A stretch of DNA of 64,000 nucleotides, from NCBI RefSeq assembly GCF_030253575.1, contig NC_080569.1, positions 3,659,501-3,723,500 of the forward strand. The letters are read 5' to 3'. The notes beneath the pieces were generated by a model, which saw only the letters and a program-made list of their open reading frames with translations, was not told the DNA's origin and did no database searches. The position numbers and the translations under genes were made by a program. Positions within the stretch are counted from its first letter, which is position 1; each line of letters opens with the position of its first letter. Positions 42,409 to 55,183 of the stretch are shown in pieces. Origin of the DNA: Rhododendron vialii (lineage: Eukaryota > Streptophyta > Magnoliopsida > Ericales > Ericaceae).

Positions 42409-45400
42409 ATGGTTTCCTTATCCACCTGGGTCCGATACATAGCCCACAAATTCGACTATTCCGTCTCTCTCAGCTGGAAGGTCACTCTCTCTCCTCCCCC
42501 CACCCCCCTTCTCTCTCTTCAATCCCCGATTTATTACCATGGTTTGCTGCTTTTGTTGGTCAAATCGTAAACTTCTTGCAAAATCGTCGTATAGATTTCG
42601 CCAATGGGACGTGTCGTGTTCGTATGTCTCCCTACATCGTGATAATAAATTACTAGTAGTTGCTAGGTATCCTTGAGTTTGTGCGAATTTTAGATTTTCT
42701 GCGTGTCAGCATTGGTTATTTTGTGCTGATTAAAAAAAAAGAAAGAAGAGGCATTGGGAATTTTGTCACGTTTATTTAAGAGCCTTCTTGATTGCGTGGT
42801 TTATGGATTGGTTGATATGGATGAAAACACAAATACGTTTAACTCTTTTGTACCGAAGGAAAAAGAAGACAAAGAAAGGATCACGCGAGTACAGAGCTCT
42901 TGTTTTTTTTATCAAAGTTGCATTTTTTTTTAGGATTAACAACAAAAAAAAGTGTATCGGATGAAATGTAGGGGGAGGGGCATCATCAGAATCGGTGTTG
43001 CTTACATTATAAACACACCCTATGGTTATTAATTGCTGGGTAACGGCAACCAAGTTGCTGGGTAATGGCTACCAAGTTGCCGGGTAACACTGGGTAACGG
43101 CTAAAAAGTTGTTGGGTAACGATGGGTAACGGCTAAAAAGTATTGGCATCAGTCCTATTACTATCTTGTGCGGGGGGAAATTATTCAATACTCCAGAGGT
43201 ATACTCTCTCCTATCACCCTATCACATGTTATGAGAGAGGAGAGAGTATACTCCCAGAGTACTGAATAACTACCCCTTGTGCGGGGTATGAATGTTTGCA
43301 CTGTACGTGTCCTGAGATTTCGCGACCAAGATCCTCTTGCAACCTTTTCATTCAACATGAGTGCGCACAAGCAAGACAACCTTGGTGCTTCGGGCCAATC
43401 CAGCCGGAAAGGCTACAGATGCCTAAGTAAGTAGATGAAGTACAAACTCAAGTGAAGTGTGGGTGATTTTGGTTACCTCTGTATTCATATTGATCTCTCT
43501 TGTCCAAGGCACTCAGAGCATGTGAAATGCAACTGCCTGGCACATGTGCTGGCATCACCCAAGGAGGGGACCATTAGAATGTCACCCTTTTCTTGCTTGT
43601 GTCTGAACGTCCTTTTCCCTTCTACATAGATCTCGTTCTAGAGTATGTGATAGTCTAGCCAGTGTGACGATGCCAGGTGCCCGTTAACAACAGCGTAACC
43701 ACTAGTGGAGCTCGGAAGCCGTCCTGGGTCTTTAGTCGGACAAATACTCAATCTACTCTCTATTATGCTTTTGATTCCTTTTGAATCAAAAGCATTACAG
43801 TTTTGTTTGATGCTGCTCTAATTATGCATCTGCCGAGTGCCGAGGATGTTAGACTGTATTCTACTTGATTGGATACTTCGGATGTTTTACTGCCTTGAAT
43901 GATTTGCTGTCAGTATTCAAGGGTAACAGCATGTGTTGTTGTTGCCATCTTGGACTGCGTAAAGTGTAAATGCGCAATCATTCTGGACATAGCCTAATTC
44001 CCTAAGAGTGGATTCAGTTGCTTTTGCTTGAATCTCATGGGAAATAATGTGAAACGTCTTCTTTCAGATTCAGCTCAAAAAATAATGGCTCTAAAATTAT
44101 TTCATGCATTTTGCCCTCTTTTTTCCTGCTTCATCTTTGTAGACTTTTTGTTTCTTTTCTTCTACGCACGTTTATTGTTAAGCCTTAAGGGTGTTGCATT
44201 GCAAAATTAATTACATAGGAGCTTATACTTGGAAATCTTGAATTTGATGCAGAGCTATAAACGAGGCCAAATCGCTGAGACCGAAGTAGGTGATGCAATA
44301 TGGAAAACTTTGTTTCAGGGAAAGTTGACATACTTGCATTGGAACAAAGGAGAGGAAATGGCACCTAACATAGCAGGGCAGGGGGGAACTCTTCTTGTTC
44401 GGAAAATACCAGCAGCAGATCCAAAGTAATTTTACTTAATAACTTAGGCTTAGCTAGATAGACATTTTCTATGCCTTCTTTTTTTTTTTTTTCCCTCCCT
44501 CCATGAAGCACACTTCTTCAGCTCTAATGCACTTTCATTCTCCTCTGATCATTGATGGTTAAGTACAGTACCGATCAGAGGCATTGAGAATCTGAGATAA
44601 AGTTGATACCTTTTTTCTTCTCACTTGTCATTTTGTGCATCTGCAATATTAAGCAGAAGGGCAACCGAGGAAGGAAATTAGCTATTTCAAATGATTAAGT
44701 TTCTAATGATTGTAGAATCTCAAACTTGGTCCGGTGGTTTATGAAACATATATTTCCCTTGCACAATTCTCTCCATAAAAAAATTGGGTAACTGCATATT
44801 TGCTACGTCTCCCTATAAGCTGGACTGCTGGAGTCTTGCACATTGGGTTGGCCATAATATATTCGGTATCCTTCTTAAATCATGGATAATTTCAGCCAAT
44901 TAACCAAAGTGTTGAGCAGGACATTTTGTCAGCATACGCTATAGAATCGTTAGCCTACATATGTTAAGGTGTGACTTGGGGTTTCCCTAATAATCTGCTG
45001 ATATAATTGCTTCACCTGTATGAATCATTGTAGTTAGTGTTTGGATATAACACTGTTGCAATTTCACATGACAAAGTTTACTCTCTGCTTGGACACCACA
45101 GGTTTCGTGGTTGAGGTTTCTCCACCTATCTCTTTTGGCTGCTTAATAATTTTCAAATACAATTCTCATACGGGCACTCCACGGCAATGCAGTGGTCTAT
45201 TAAATTGAATCGGTTGACTTAGGTGTTTCATGCTACTTAAGAATGTTCTAATGACTTCTGATTGCCTTGCTATCAAATTGGGTTGTGTTGATTCTGTCTA
45301 AGTGGTCTTTTCTTTTTTTTTTTTTTTTATCAAATACGATTCTCATAGGGGCACTCCACAGCAATGCAGTGGTCTATTAAATTGAATGGTTGACTTAGGG

Positions 45401-46941
45401 GTTTCAAGCTACTTAAGAATGTTCTTATGACTTCTGATTGCCTTGCTATCAATGGGTTGTGTTGCTTCTGTCAAAGTGGTCTTTTTTGTTTGCATGTGGT
45501 TTTGTTAATACGTGGTTTATGGTTATCCTTTAACCTTTCTTTTTTTTTGAAAGAAATTATTAACTATAATGGGCGGCATACAAGTGCCCATAAGCCTCCC
45601 ACTCATGATGATAGCGAGGTTTAATCTGGGGATTAGTGTATGACTACAGTGAATTTTCTGTTAAGCTAAATGTTTCGTTAGTGGTGGTGGTTTTTCTGTC
45701 TGTTTGTTTTTACTTATATGGCTCCCTGACTGCATATACGGGTTTGAGTGACAGGCATGTTTTTGTTGGAGATGTCGTCGTCTTCAAGGACCCTGAAAAA
45801 TCTGATAATTATCTAGTCAGAAGATTGGCTGCTATTGAGGGGTATGAAATGGTATCTACTGATGAAAAAGATGAGCCATTCGTTCTTGAAACGGATCAGT
45901 GTTGGGTGTTGTCTGACAATGAAACTCTAAAGGCCAAGGTGTGTTGTTTTTAATTGTTTTTGTGTTACAGCTTGCCCACATGGATTGTGTCCCATGGTGA
46001 TTTTAACATTATTGAATAAAATAAGAATGGGTACTTTTCTTGTTACTTCAGCTAGACGAGCCTAGATCAAATTTGTTATGAGTCGCTGGACTTTTTGCCC
46101 ATGTCATTAGTGTACATGTAAAGTACATTGGTTAACCTATTTTGCTCGTTTCTTCACGCTTGATTGCTTTGGAGGCGCAAAATACTGGCTAACTCCTATC
46201 CCGTCCAAAGCAATGCCTTAATCTGTTTCTTTAGAAAGTGGAAGGAAACGAGTTTTTTGTTTCTATTTAAGATGCCGAAAGGCGTGAGTAGAGCATGACC
46301 ATTGCATGGAATCTGATTGATTCTTATGCTAATGGGGTTGATCTAGCATCCAGTAGATTAGATTGCTGACCATCGAAATGACAACCATCAACTGAGCCTA
46401 CTTTATCTAAGGCTTCAGTTTCCGAACAATAGACTTTTCTCATGTCGATAATCTATATCTTTGAAGCGTGCTTAATGGCAATACAATTATTATGCACTAG
46501 TAATGAGTTGCAGAAGTGTAGTGCTGATTCTCTGAATGGGTGGTAGCTCTGACCATAGTTTCATTGTGTTTGCCTTTTTCTTGTTTCATTTTTTTAATTG
46601 CAGTAGGCCAATGTCATTTGTATCTGCATGATAATGAAATTTCTTTTGCCGATCAAAAAAAATAAAATTTGCAGGAGGCCAATGACAGCAGATCATTTGG
46701 TCCTGTACCCATGACAGACATAGTTGGTAGAGTCATATATAGCCTGAGAACAGCTGTTGATCATGGTCGTGTGCAGAACAGGTAGCTGATCTTATCACTT
46801 CAAATGAGCTTTATACTTGATGTTAGATGGTGACGGTAAATCTGGTGTTTCCTTACCAGTCATTTCAGCATGAGGAAGGATTCCCCTGTATTGGAAGTTG
46901 AACTGGATGTTGATGAGATGGCTAAAGATCACAAAGCATAG
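42409..46941 (+). CDS. S26 signal-peptidase-like protein lacking the catalytic dyad
   Basis: Five exons: 42409-42480, 44253-44425, 45755-45938, 46675-46781 and 46860-46941, giving 205 residues with consistent phases and GT-AG sites. The sequence (VSLSTWVRYIAHKFDYS, KRGQIAETEVGD, LTYLHWNKGEEMAP, GDVVVFKDPEKSDNYLVRRL, VLETDQCWVLSDNE, FGPVPMTDIVGRVIY) matches the plant family annotated as peptidase S24/S26, related to mitochondrial inner-membrane protease subunits. The motif usually reading G-x-S-M-x-P reads GEEMAP, with Glu59 at the Ser position. The Lys position in the second box is Arg104. By sequence it should not be an active S26 protease. Location and role are unknown to me. From memory, Arabidopsis AT1G06200 and AT2G31140 are the counterparts. 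Confidence 0.9.
43030..43145. repeat. Degenerate tandem repeat in intron 1 of the S26-like gene
   Basis: Several copies of a unit like gctgggtaacggctaaaaagtt in tandem. Confidence 0.75.
43172..43276. repeat. ~105-bp hairpin repeat in intron 1 of the S26-like gene
   Basis: An inverted repeat: ttattcaatactccagaggt then atactctctcct on the left, with aggagagagtat, actcccagagtactgaataa on the right, around a short loop. MITE-like. Confidence 0.7.
45155..45490. repeat. Two ~160-bp direct repeats in intron 2 of the S26-like gene
   Basis: Copies near 45155-45310 and 45330-45490 share tcaaatac-attctcata, gggcactccac, gcaatgcagtggtctatt and cttgctatcaa. A T-run separates them. Local duplication. Confidence 0.85.
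46617..46668 (+). mobile_element. ~52-bp LINE 3' stub that duplicated a splice acceptor
   Basis: The insert ends tttcttttgccgatcaaaaa and a longer A-rich tail, like the 3' ends of the LINEs at 58.4, 62.9 and 63.8 kb. A 19-bp direct repeat flanks it: TTGCAGTAGGCCAATGTCA (46598-46616) and TTGCAGGAGGCCAATGACA (46669-46687), 17 of 19 identical. The second repeat contains the acceptor and first bases of exon 4 of the S26-like gene. Confidence 0.7.
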
Positions 46942-48561
46942 ATGGTGTTTACAAATAAAAAGGCTTCTGAGTCAATTGTTCTGTAAGTACTATTGGCCCA
47001 TTTTCTCGTCAGATCTCCTGTGTCTCAAGTGCTAAGGAGAAAAAGAAGAACAAGAAGAGAGTTTGGAGTCCTTTCATTGTCATCTGTTGTGCAATGGCCT
47101 GGCATATTGATCATTTCCATTTACTGGTTATGGTGGTCTAGTTGCCGGATCTTTATTGCTTCCCCCGACCCTTTTCTCTTTCTCTTTTTCAGACTGAAGA
47201 ATATTTCCCGGCGTTGTACTGAATTTTGAGTTCCATCTTTGATGTGATATTCTAGAAAGAAAAACTACCATTTGAGTGTCAATTACTGACATTATGGTTG
47301 CTTATGTTCGAACTTGACCTAAGCTATTTTGCCACTCTCTGCTATGCTTGATGGGGTTTCAGCAAACATAGTATTCTAGAGTGCCTAAACACTTTTCCGT
47401 TTTTGAATTTACCTTTTTAGTATTGCTTTGGTGTCTCACCTGGGCAAGTCATCTGGTTGATACCACCTTAGCTTAACTAGGTGTTTACTTTCTGGCGACA
47501 TACCTATATCACCTGCTGATAACAGTAACATTTGTGATGGAAGCTGAAACTGCTGAAATCTATACTTGATTGTGGAGGTAGCAATGACTTTATGCTTTAT
47601 GTTATACTGTGATGGAACTGAGTATCCCCTGGGAATATTTGCCGTTAATTTGCACCTGTAATTTGCACCTGTAGCAGAATGGGCAGCATTCAAGTAGAAA
47701 CTATCTAGTTCAGCTAGATAGCAACACAAAACTAAGTTCTGGTTCACAATGGCCGCGGTGATGGAAGTTCTGTCTTCGGCAGACAGATATCATGAACTGG
47801 CCAAATGCTCTCTCACCCCTTTCTTCGTGTTACTCTCATTTTCCTGCTGCTGCCATTAAAACTGCATAAATAGATTCTGAAAGGTAACTGCCAAGAAGGG
47901 CCGTTTCAACTAGCCATTTCCACTGCGTAGTATTGACACACGAGCTTATACATTACCTACTGTCGACACTCGTTATTCTCATGGAGCTTGTCGTCAAGTA
48001 CTCAATTGTGCTTGCTGCTTGAAAAAAAAATGATGGGCAAAATTTTGCTGAAAAAAAAGAACCGAAGGAGTGATCTAGGTCAGTTGGGGAATTCATAGTT
48101 GGGCAGTGAAAACCCTTAGGAGTATTTCAGTCATGAATATAAAAATCACAAAGAATTGACATTATATTAGATATACAGGAGTAACCTGTTAGTTTAGTCC
48201 TAAAGGTGATCAACTTTAACGTGCTCCTTGGGCTTTTTTTCGTGTCGGTTTAGGTTGCCTTTGGACAAACTTTTTTCACTGACTTTTTGATCCGTTTGAG
48301 TAAGCCAAAAGACCAAATGTTTGAGATACTCTTATGGATGTCATACCCACCAGGCCACCATGTCTCTAACATAAAGACAATAAATTCAACATAACAACAA
48401 TGAATTTAGTCCAAATAACTTGTCTTCTAGTCAAAGATAACTTTTAGTATAAAATAGTCAAAACGATCCTAAAAAGTTAGCCCAAATACCTGTTTGTTTT
48501 GGTTTTTGAAGGAGATTTTCGAGAGTAATGAATGAAGAAAAATAGATAAAGAAAATTGGGG
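46942..48561. other. 3' UTR of the S26-like gene and intergenic DNA
   Basis: No further gene recognised; short open frames here are not supported by homology. Confidence 0.45.
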
Positions 48562-48685
48562 AAATGACGGCCAATGACGTGTTTTGATAATTAATACCCG
48601 CTAAGAACATTTTCAGCATTAACAATTGTTCTTAGCATGTCCTTGACGGGTATTAATTATCAAAACACGTCTTAGGCCGTCATTT
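48562..48685. repeat. 124-bp nested hairpin repeat
   Basis: Outer arms aaatgacggcc and acgtgttttgataattaata against their complements to ggccgtcattt. An inner stem ctaagaac/gttcttag sits inside. It is a MITE-like snap-back element about 215 bp upstream of the RHON1 ATG. Confidence 0.75.
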
Positions 48686-48900
48686 TTCCAATGCGATCAA
48701 GAGATTCATCATAATGGGTCGGCCCAACCCCAAAAGAGATAGCCCCGTTTGGACAACCCTCGGTTTTATCACTTCATTCACTTGTGTCTTCGAGCTACCA
48801 AAATTATACCCAGAAATTGCATCAGTTGAGCTACTGTGAACGATACCACTGCGAAAAATGAAAAACCGCCATTGAGATTCGTTTGCCCAACTCCAAATCA

Positions 48901-51900
48901 ATGTCTCCAGCTATCCATTTCGTCACCCAAAACTTCCCAGGTGCGCATTCTAGGGTTTCTTTTTCTGGCTCTGACTTTAATCCTCGTTCGATTATCTTCA
49001 AGATTTTGTGTATTCTTGTTCTTCTACGACCTCACGCTCTCGTTTGTATCTCAGTTATTATCTTTGTTTAATATCTACTCTGAGATTGATGGGTTTTAAG
49101 TATATGGCAGAATTTCAACAGTGGTCGCCACATGTTTGATAAAATGACTGTCTGTGAACTTTCCAAAAAAAGAAATGACTGTATGTGTCTCTCCTGTTGG
49201 ATTAGGAATTATGGCCACTGAAAACCCTATGGGGTACGTTGAAGCTTTGTGGTTTGCTGAAGGGTGCCCAAAACAAACCTTCGATATGGGCCCTCCGTTA
49301 CATTCTCGCGATACAAAATCGATATACGAATGAAGGAACACTTGCAACTAGCCAAAAAGATAAAAACTAAAAAAGTCGCTTATAAACTCAAAAGGGAAAC
49401 CTTCCAACTAAAAGTACTTCCAAATTCTAAATACATGAAGGACCTTTGGACGGAGTATGTAGAAATGGTGATGTGTTGTTTCCTTGTCTTATGTGGAGTT
49501 AATATTTCTTAGTTTCTTAGCACATCGCTGCCAACATATCTCCAATAATCATTGAGTTAAACGTTTCTTATGTGGAGTTAACAGTTCGTGTCAACTACTT
49601 CGCATATCAGATGCTCACCCTTTTAGAAGGACACAAGATTCTGTTACAACTGTCCAAAGTGGCTTTTACTTTCTGTACTGAGTGTAGGACGTTAACATAT
49701 TTATAAGCCTAATGTAAGCTCTTATTCTGGAAATTGAAAACAGAGACAAATACCGAAAACTAGGCAGAAACAGAACCAGGTACATAATACTTATGCAAAA
49801 TCTAAAATTAGAAAGGCACACTACAGTCTATGCGCATGGCAAACAAACAGTGTATCTCTTACAAGCATAGAATTCTGGCTCTCAGTTTTAGGAGAAAGAT
49901 GGTTTCTTCCATCTGGTCATTCCAACTCTTCCATTAGAAAAACTTTGGCTGTCAAATTCATAGCTGAATCGAATGATAGGTTGGGTACATATTTTACATA
50001 TTACCGGCAACTTGTGTCGGATGTAAGTTATGTAACTATGCGATCGAGTGTCGGATCCATACACACGTTGACCCAACATCTTATTTTATTTCTTAACATT
50101 CTTGTTTTCTTTTCAGAGACTATAGGGCAGGCCATGCATAACATGGGTGTTTTCTCCATACTTGTATTCTTAACGCGACTTATTAAACACTTTCTGTGTG
50201 GATGTCCAACAAGCAATTTCAGACACATACGCTACCTTACCTTAGTGTGATAGTTTGTAGTTTTGGAGGAGTCCTTGTAAGTTGTAACGTGCTTGTCTTA
50301 TTCAAATGCTTGCAAATGACGTAGTACAAGTAGTCTATTGCTTGGCCTTAATTAATGGGGTAAAGAGGGATTATTGGTTTCTAGGGCATCATACATGGAG
50401 CTGAGAGAAATTTTCTCCTAATGTACGCATTTGGAAAGACTGTTACGCCCCAGAATTCTGAAGGCCTTTTTTTTTTTTTTTTTAATTGTTGTTGTTGGAT
50501 TTGTTACTTGAGAAAGAGAGTGGATCTCTCTGTTTCTATGTCTGTATATATGTGTGTGTGTGTGTTTGGGGTGGGGTGGGGGTAGGGGTAGGTTTACACA
50601 AGGAATTCTGTTGGGCTGTTTCATTATATTAAGGTTTACTGTGTGGCATTTGGCTTAGGTCAACCTAGGCGAGTAGTCTTTTTAATGAGAAATGATGGAA
50701 AAGTATCCTTGCACAGCTAGCTATATGATAGAACTGACTCATTTTGGTGAAAGTATATTATCCTGACGTTCAGGGTGTGATCCAAACTAAAAAAACTACA
50801 TGTTAGTTTAAATGGATGCATGGCGGCACCTTAGTGTGGTGTGTGGAATCTTCTTTAGGTATGCCAAGTAGTATGCGAAGATGCATGTAGCCTTTGAGTC
50901 TGCAGTCTTGCTTTGGCCTTTTGTTCTTTTGTTTTCTGTTTTTTTGTTTTGTTTTGTTTTAATGAAGTTTCCATCATATGATGATGTGTTAATATAAAGC
51001 TTAACACATCTGATTCCCCCAGCTCTCTAACTTTTGACTTTCCCATTTGAACTATCCTATTGTCTGGTTTTGTTGTTTTTCTTCTTCTTCTTTGAACCCT
51101 GATTTGTTAATTAGCAATAAACGTATAATGTTCACAGCCTGAAACAATAATATTGTCAATGTATGGATCATTACCCCCGTGCAGGTTATGGATTAACAGA
51201 TGGAAGATTTCTTCCCTGCTCAGGAGTTTCTGGAGGAAACGCCAGTTCGTCTCCTTGCTCCTCTCGTGGGCCCTACAAAACCCTTACACATTTGAAAACT
51301 GCACCCGTAAAATGCATTTCCAGCAGGATGTCTATTGTATGTAACTTCTCCAGGGAAAACAAGCGTGGCTTCTCCCGAAACAGGAACAATAGGAAAGATG
51401 ACGAGAATGGCTTTGAAAGCCTGGATGAATCCGATGATATATTGTCCTCAAAAAATGGGACAATATCCTCTGCCTCCAATCCTCCAAGATACCAACCGAC
51501 CTCAACTCCGGAGCCCAAACAAAATGAGATTCTTGAACTTTTCAAAAAGATCCAGATTCAAGTTCGAGAAAGAGACGCTGCTAAGGGAGACAAGAAGAAG
51601 AAGACTGAGTTGAAGCAGCCACATGGTAAGGACGATGAACCTGTGGAAAATATCCTTAAAATTTTAAGGGAAAATAGGAGTAAAACTGGGAAGACAGGTA
51701 GGAGCAGTAGTGGTAGCAACAGGGGCATCATCTTGGAGGAACCTGAATCTAACCATGCATTGGAGAAAGAGAAAAGCACTCTGGACTCCATCTTGGACCA
51801 GTCTGAACAGAATGGCGCATTTGAGAGGAAGGAAAGTTCGACCTCATCGAACTCGAGGAATAATTTAAAGGACAAAGCGCAGGGACATGGGCGCGAATCC

Positions 51901-52308
51901 CCTACTTTTCGCAGACCAGTATCAAAATTCCAACGTAGATCTCCAGTACCTCAAGTGAAAGACCAGCCCATTCCTTCTGATTCTGTCATTGATACGTGGG
52001 TAAATGGTAAAAGTGAGATGCTTCATCCAGATCCAGAAACCAATGATTCCGGAATTGAGATGGAGCCTGAACCTGGTTTTTCTGAGGGAATTGTGTTTGA
52101 TGGGATGTTAGAGGAAGAAGATTCTGAGATTCTTGAAGGGTACAGTGATGAAGAGGTGGAAGAAGACAAACCAATGATAGATGAGGACTTAAGTGGAATG
52201 AAATTACCAGAACTGAGAGCCCTTGCGAAGTCTCGTGGCGTAAAGGGGATTTCAAAGCTCAAGAAGCGTGAGCTCGTGGAATTGCTGAGTGCAGGGGGCT
52301 CCACTTGA
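48901..52308 (+). CDS. RHON1: Rho-N domain chloroplast RNA-binding protein RHON1
   Basis: Two exons: 48901-48940 (MSPAIHFVTQNFP) and 51185-52308, joined at phase 1 across a 2.24-kb intron; 387 residues. The N-terminus is Ser/Thr-rich and basic, like a chloroplast transit peptide, with DGRFLPCSGVSG after the junction. The middle is hydrophilic and low complexity, with an acidic stretch (EEEDSEILEGYSDEEVEED). The C-terminal ~36 residues form the Rho-N (SAP-like) motif, MKLPELRALAKSRGVKG and SKLKKRELVELL. RHON1 binds plastid RNA, associates with RNase E in rRNA and mRNA processing, and has been linked to rbcL transcription termination. Arabidopsis RHON1 is of similar length. The intron-1 ATG frames are ignored. 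Neighbouring the S26-like gene in the same orientation appears conserved. Confidence 0.9.
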
Positions 52309-54064
52309 TAGTGCAGTGCATGAAAAAGCCCCATATATTCAATGATTTCACATCTTGAGTAAGGCTAGACGGGCATCGTTTTCTCACGAGACTTTATGTT
52401 TCTACTTTCGTCCAGTTTAGTTGGAATTGAGAAGTTTTTGTTGATGCTTCTGGAGGTGTTTTTTTAGTGGTGGATTGTGCAAGTTATTTAGCGATCTTCT
52501 CGTTCTTGTTCCTTTGATAGTGGTGTACTTGTTGACTGTGATTTGATAAACTCGTGCCCTAGTTCAATACAATTTTTCCATCTTTGCTTGCTTTGTGATT
52601 GTACACTTCAATCCTTCTTAATCTGAAGTTCCTAATCCGAAAGCTCTTAACGAAGTGTGACATCCGGAGGAAGAGCAGAAGCAGCAGCAGCCTCAGTTCA
52701 TGACTTGAGTTGAAGATGCATCTAAATCTGTGTTGAAGTGGCTCTGAATCTGATGTAAAATGAAGTTGCTTTGACAAGAATGTGGTGATTAATAGTAGGA
52801 ATCTTACGATCAGCCAAGATGGTGGCTTGGTTCTTAGTGTTGGTTGTTATGGCAAATTGGGGACCCGGTTGGGAACTTGGGAATGACAAGCTTCTACTGC
52901 TCAAATTTTTTTCCCAAACTCGCTATACGGTCCTACAGAGTACAGACCGACTTTTGAAGACCAATCTTAAAGGTCACTACTCACTAGCATGGTCTCAATT
53001 AAAGTCGGGGCAATCTGCTTACTTTTTTAGTGCTTATTTCATATCTCATTGATGTAGAATGAGGGGATAAAGGGTGCTAGGGCAATCTACTGCTTAATTA
53101 TTTAGGACTTATCATCCCTTAGTGATGTAGAATGAGGGGATAAAGCATGTTATGGGCATGGTTGATGCCAGGATTGTATCCCGCATCCATGGTACAAGGG
53201 AATATGTGACCCTGCACGTTCTTTAGGATTATCTAGTCTTATGTATGTCGAGTTATCCCGCATCCACGGTACAAGGGAATATGTGACCCTACACGTTCTT
53301 TAGGATTATCTAGTCTTATGTATGTCGAGTGGGACTAAAGAGACAACTGAACTAGAGCGGAGATCATTTCCCACTCAATAACCCGGGTTAGGGATTATTC
53401 AATCATACTTGAGAGGGTCGTATTAGATAATCTGGACCTTTGGAATTATTTTCCTCTTCATCCAATGGTCAAGAGCTTCACTCCTTATCCCACCCAAACA
53501 AACCTAGTACAACTAATCCCCATAAGTGAGTGGTGGAATTGCGCCGCAAAGATTAGTTGAGGTGTGCATAAGCTAGCCCGGACACCAAATGTATCAAAAA
53601 AAGTTATTGCCCTCTCTATGTATCCTCTTATGTCCCTCTACAAGGTTTCGAAGCCCGTACCGTACCAGCAGGTACGTATCGGTATTGACCAAATCCAGTG
53701 TGCTATACCTCTAGTTTCGTTCCGACTCAAATAGCCACTAACCCAACAAACAAACAGACTCCTAATTCAACTCCTATAAAAACCAATTACTGTGTGTGCC
53801 GGGCACGCTCCTCTCCATTAGAACACCCGTCAATGACCGAAATAGTAATAGTTTGACAAACATTCCACAATAAAAGATTTCCCAAAAGATTTTTCTCTTT
53901 ATTTTTCTGTACGGTAATACCCACTACCCTGGACTTTTGTGATAATTTCTCTACAAACTAGGAAGAGCCTGAAAGCCCAACCAGCCTAAGAGGATGAGTC
54001 TATAACAAGGGTTTGTTTAAGTTAAATTATCGGACATTTTTAAAACTTGGGACACGATTTTCGG
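52309..54064. other. RHON1 3' UTR and repeat-bearing intergenic DNA
   Basis: Holds the 77-bp tandem repeat at 53177-53330 and a SINE tail at 53551-53607 (gattagttgaggtgtgcata, agctagcccggacacc, then A-rich). The phrase gatgtagaatgaggggataa occurs at 53053 and 53123. No gene recognised. Confidence 0.5.
53177..53330. repeat. Tandem pair of 77-bp units
   Basis: 53177-53253 and 53254-53330 match at all but two bases (catccatgg/catccacgg and cctgcac/cctacac). Each starts tatcccgcatcc and ends gtatgtcgagt. Confidence 0.92.
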
Positions 54065-54067
54065 GGT

Positions 54068-54208
54068 TTCTCAAGGAAGAGTGGTAGCAATTGATAAACG
54101 TCTTATACTCTTTGCACAGGGTGAGGGTTCAAACTCCATGCACCAACTCCATCTCTTTTCCCTTAAATTAGTGGTAAAATACGATTTGTCTTGTCCAAAA
54201 AAAAAGTG
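54068..54208 (+). mobile_element. tRNA-derived SINE-like element
   Basis: An A-box-like gagtggtagcaattga is followed about 40 nt later by a B-box-like gggttcaaactcc, spacing typical of Pol III promoters. A-rich sequence ends the element (54197-54207). The tail differs from the SINE family at 55184. Target duplications not resolved. Confidence 0.5.
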
Positions 54209-55183
54209 AAATTTAGGCACGTTTTTCGGCGTTTCGCCAACTCTGCCCCCTCCTCGGTCTTCGATAAGGGGTATATTCGACCATCTAAATCATGAATGTA
54301 ATCGTATATAATGCATTGGATTTGTAATGCTCCCAATTGGATGGAGGGAGGCATGCTGGCCTGTCTTCATGACAAAAAGCAACCGATATTTGGGATTGCG
54401 CTTTGAGATTTTGGGGGCAACAAAGATGAATCTAACTCATTTTCTATTGGATTTCCCTATTAACTTTGCTCATGAATCATGAATCTAACTCATTTTCTCT
54501 CTTGTAAGAAAACAGAGTGTATGTAATGTTTCGGAGTTGAGTGTTATACTAATAGTAGAAATTTTCTCCTATTTTCTTTATTATAGATGCACGTCAAATT
54601 ATTCAATGCTCTCGAAGCACGGTCACGTGGTGCTCCGGGACATTCTAAGTTCTAACGCCACATTCTCACAGAGTCCACGACTTATTAGATGGAGCCGGCA
54701 TAAATGCATATTGTTAGAAGGATGCGGAGCGCCACATGACTGTGAAACTATTGAATAATTACTCTTAAATATGCACATGCATCCTCATGAAAGTACTCAC
54801 ACTTGGAGGCACAAGGAGAGAGACCCAAAATCATGGGTAGGGAAGAGACGATTCCTTAAAGTAGAATATGGTTTTGTTACTATATAGTATCGATAGTTGC
54901 CATTGTCTTTTTAAGGAATGGAGAATTGATTCCTTAAATGGAGGAAACTCTGTCCTCTTGTTTTAAATTTGGCATACTTTTCATTTGGGTAAGAGCTTAA
55001 AATAACATGTTTGGAGTTATAAAATGTTTCTTCACTCCAAACCATGCATTGAACTAGTACTTGTATGGATAAGGTTAACCATATATTGCAAAGCCTACTT
55101 CAAGTTCCAATGCTAGCTGCAAAAGCTAGCAAACACTATCTATATTTATACTGCTGAAAGCCTACTTCGACCTGGGTACTCTT
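54209..55183. other. Intergenic DNA, nothing recognised
   Basis: A short direct repeat (catgaatctaactcattttc) occurs at about 54426 and 54480. No gene family recognised. Confidence 0.4.

Noticed and set aside
49945..50250. A 101-codon frame in RHON1 intron 1
   Set aside because: No homology, hydrophobic low-complexity text, no splice evidence; treated as intron sequence.
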